From Ruminococcus_G sp963594675 (lineage in GTDB: Bacteria; Bacillota; Clostridia; Lachnospirales; Lachnospiraceae), in NCBI GenBank assembly GCA_963594675.1, contig CAVBGA010000181.1, positions 1 to 23,917 of the forward strand: 23,917 nt of DNA, given 5' to 3'. The position numbers and the translations under genes were made by a program. Shown here piece by piece: positions 23,298 to 23,917 of the stretch (its first letter is position 1; every line of letters starts with the position of its first letter). The notes beneath the pieces are model-generated. The model was given only the letters and a program-made list of their open reading frames with translations. It was not told where the DNA came from and did not search any database.

Positions 23298-23330
23298 AAA
23301 AAAACGCCCCGACATCTTGCTGTCAGGACG
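23298..23330 (-). terminator. T-box-controlled terminator of the aspS leader
   Basis: On the minus strand a 10-bp stem (CGTCCTGACA with TGTCGGGGCG, G-U pairs included) is followed by seven T. It overlaps the 3' half of the T-box antiterminator (AGTCCGTCC), so the two structures exclude each other. Confidence 0.9.
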
Positions 23331-23575
23331 GACTAAAATCCGCGGTACCACCTGAATTACCGTCGATACGGTCACTCTACGGTTCTTGCGATAAAGCGAA
23401 AACCTTGCTATTTAACGCATAGCGAACGGCGCACCTACTAATCTCTAGAAATCATGGAAGATGTTCAGCTTGCGGCTGATAAAGTGTTATTCACAGCAAT
23501 TCACTTTACGGAGATTTCACCAGCCTCCGCTCTCTGAAAACGATAATTGTTGCTACTTCTCTTCGTCATAGCCTT
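23298..23575 (-). ncRNA. T-box riboswitch upstream of aspS
   Basis: Minus-strand landmarks in order are GAAGAGAAGTAG at the start of Stem I (near 23565), AGAGAG then GGTGAAATC in Stem I, AGTAGGTGCGCCG (near 23425), and the invariant T-box TGGTACCGCGG (23340-23350), followed by the terminator. The leader lies directly before aspS, so tRNA-Asp should be the effector. An Asp specifier codon could not be assigned with certainty by eye. Confidence 0.92.
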
Positions 23576-23591
23576 TTGATGGCAAGACATG

Positions 23592-23634
23592 AAAAAAGAC
23601 CACACGGACAGACTTATCCCGTCAATGTGATCAC
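23592..23634 (-). other. Terminator-like hairpin upstream of the T-box
   Basis: On the minus strand GATCACA pairs with TGTGGTC (7 bp, one G-U), with a 4-nt bulge and a short inner stem, and is followed by six T. It lies between the consensus promoter at 23672-23700 and Stem I of the T-box. It may be a second attenuator or part of the leader fold. Confidence 0.4.
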
Positions 23635-23671
23635 GCCTTTGCAATCGATAAAACATTATGTACTTGCATGA

Positions 23672-23700
23672 ATTATAGTATAGGGGCAAAATTTTGTCAA
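23672..23700 (-). promoter_or_regulatory. Consensus promoter of the aspS leader
   Basis: On the minus strand TTGACA (23695-23700), a 17-nt spacer and TATAAT (23672-23677) match the sigma-A consensus perfectly. The transcript would start near 23665, giving a leader of about 420 nt. Confidence 0.85.
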
Positions 23701-23717
23701 GATTAATTTTACTCTAA

Positions 23718-23763
23718 GTTGCGATGCATCCGGAGGGAGCATCCGGTGGCAGGTCCTGTAGGT
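23718..23763 (+). repeat. Intergenic repeat, copy B
   Basis: The second copy of the 46-nt element seen at 7003-7048 (40 of 46 identical, ungapped). In this copy the internal tandem is clearer: GCATCCGGAGGGA followed directly by GCATCCGGTGGCA. It lies between the divergent promoters of aspS and proC, just upstream of the proC -35 box. It is followed by a small GGAGA-AAA-TCTCC hairpin. Confidence 0.7.
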
Positions 23764-23779
23764 TGGAGAAAATCTCCCC

Positions 23780-23809
23780 TTGACGCGTCTTATTTTGTGA
23801 GAGTACAAT
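23780..23809 (+). promoter_or_regulatory. Candidate proC promoter
   Basis: TTGACG (23780-23785), an 18-nt spacer and TACAAT (23804-23809) lie about 58 nt upstream of the proC start. Confidence 0.55.
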
Positions 23810-23866
23810 AGCAGAAAATTATGAAGAAACATGATAAGCACTTTGTTTTTGGAGGAGATGTTCGTT

Positions 23867-23917
23867 ATGAAGTTAGGATTTATTGGATGTGGCAATATGG
23901 CCTCTGCAGTTATGGGT
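23867..23917 (+). CDS. proC: Pyrroline-5-carboxylate reductase, N-terminal fragment
   Basis: Only the first 17 codons are in the window: MKLGFIGCGNMASAVMG. The GCGNMA sequence is the NAD(P)-binding loop at the N-terminus of ProC, which reduces pyrroline-5-carboxylate to proline. GGAGGAG (23851-23857) lies 9 nt before ATG. The gene runs out of the window, so another NADP-dependent reductase of the same fold is possible. Confidence 0.72.
   Translation, partial: MKLGFIGCGNMASAVMG

Noticed and set aside
1..23917. CRISPR arrays, tRNA or rRNA genes, insertion sequences, phage genes
   Set aside because: None were seen; repeat content is limited to terminators, promoter half-sites and the two-copy intergenic element.

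Overview
The window looks like chromosomal DNA from a gut-type Clostridium relative, most likely Lachnospiraceae. The signs are moderately AT-rich sequence, strong AGGAGG ribosome sites, a T-box in front of aspS, Lachnospiraceae-style secreted proteins (Ig-like repeats, lysine-rich FN3 tail, NlpC/P60), an acyl-CoA:acetate CoA-transferase of the butyrate-pathway type, and OmpR/VanS-type two-component genes. The assignment rests on gene content and recognised families only; no search was run.

Layout. 1-1334: a terminator hairpin and, on the minus strand, the Na+/Ser-Thr symporter SstT. 1424-4512: a transcription unit with a DUF975 membrane protein, an OmpR/PhoB-type response regulator and its histidine kinase, driven by a promoter with TTAAGGTT direct repeats and closed by a clear terminator. 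4596-6542: a secreted NlpC/P60 hydrolase fused to a Cthe_2159-like carbohydrate-binding domain. 6627-7002: a cobalamin riboswitch and a downstream terminator controlling an 1826-residue secreted protein (7105-12585) that itself carries a transcobalamin-like (DUF4430) domain. 12652-13617: three small paralogous proteins (62, 39 and 52 residues), of which the first has the same TTAAGGTT-repeat promoter architecture as the two-component operon. 13748-16061: an AraC-family regulator and a MATE exporter. 16169-19930: a probable operon of rmlA, an RsbW-like kinase/anti-sigma factor, an RsbV-like STAS antagonist, a ZIP metal transporter and the CoA-transferase, ending in a strong terminator. 20030-21205 (minus): an MFS transporter. 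21493-23700 (minus): aspS with a T-box leader and a consensus promoter. 23867-end: the first 17 codons of proC.

How the parts fit. Two links are the most informative. First, the DUF975/two-component operon and the small-protein cluster share tandem TTAAGGTT half-sites exactly 29 nt upstream of the -10 box, which suggests autoregulation of the two-component system and control of small protein 1. Second, a B12-sensing riboswitch sits in front of a giant surface or secreted protein with a transcobalamin-like domain, which suggests an extracellular corrinoid-capture factor made when B12 is scarce. A 46-nt intergenic sequence also occurs twice (7003-7048 and 23718-23763), 40 of 46 positions identical, and is not explained by any gene.
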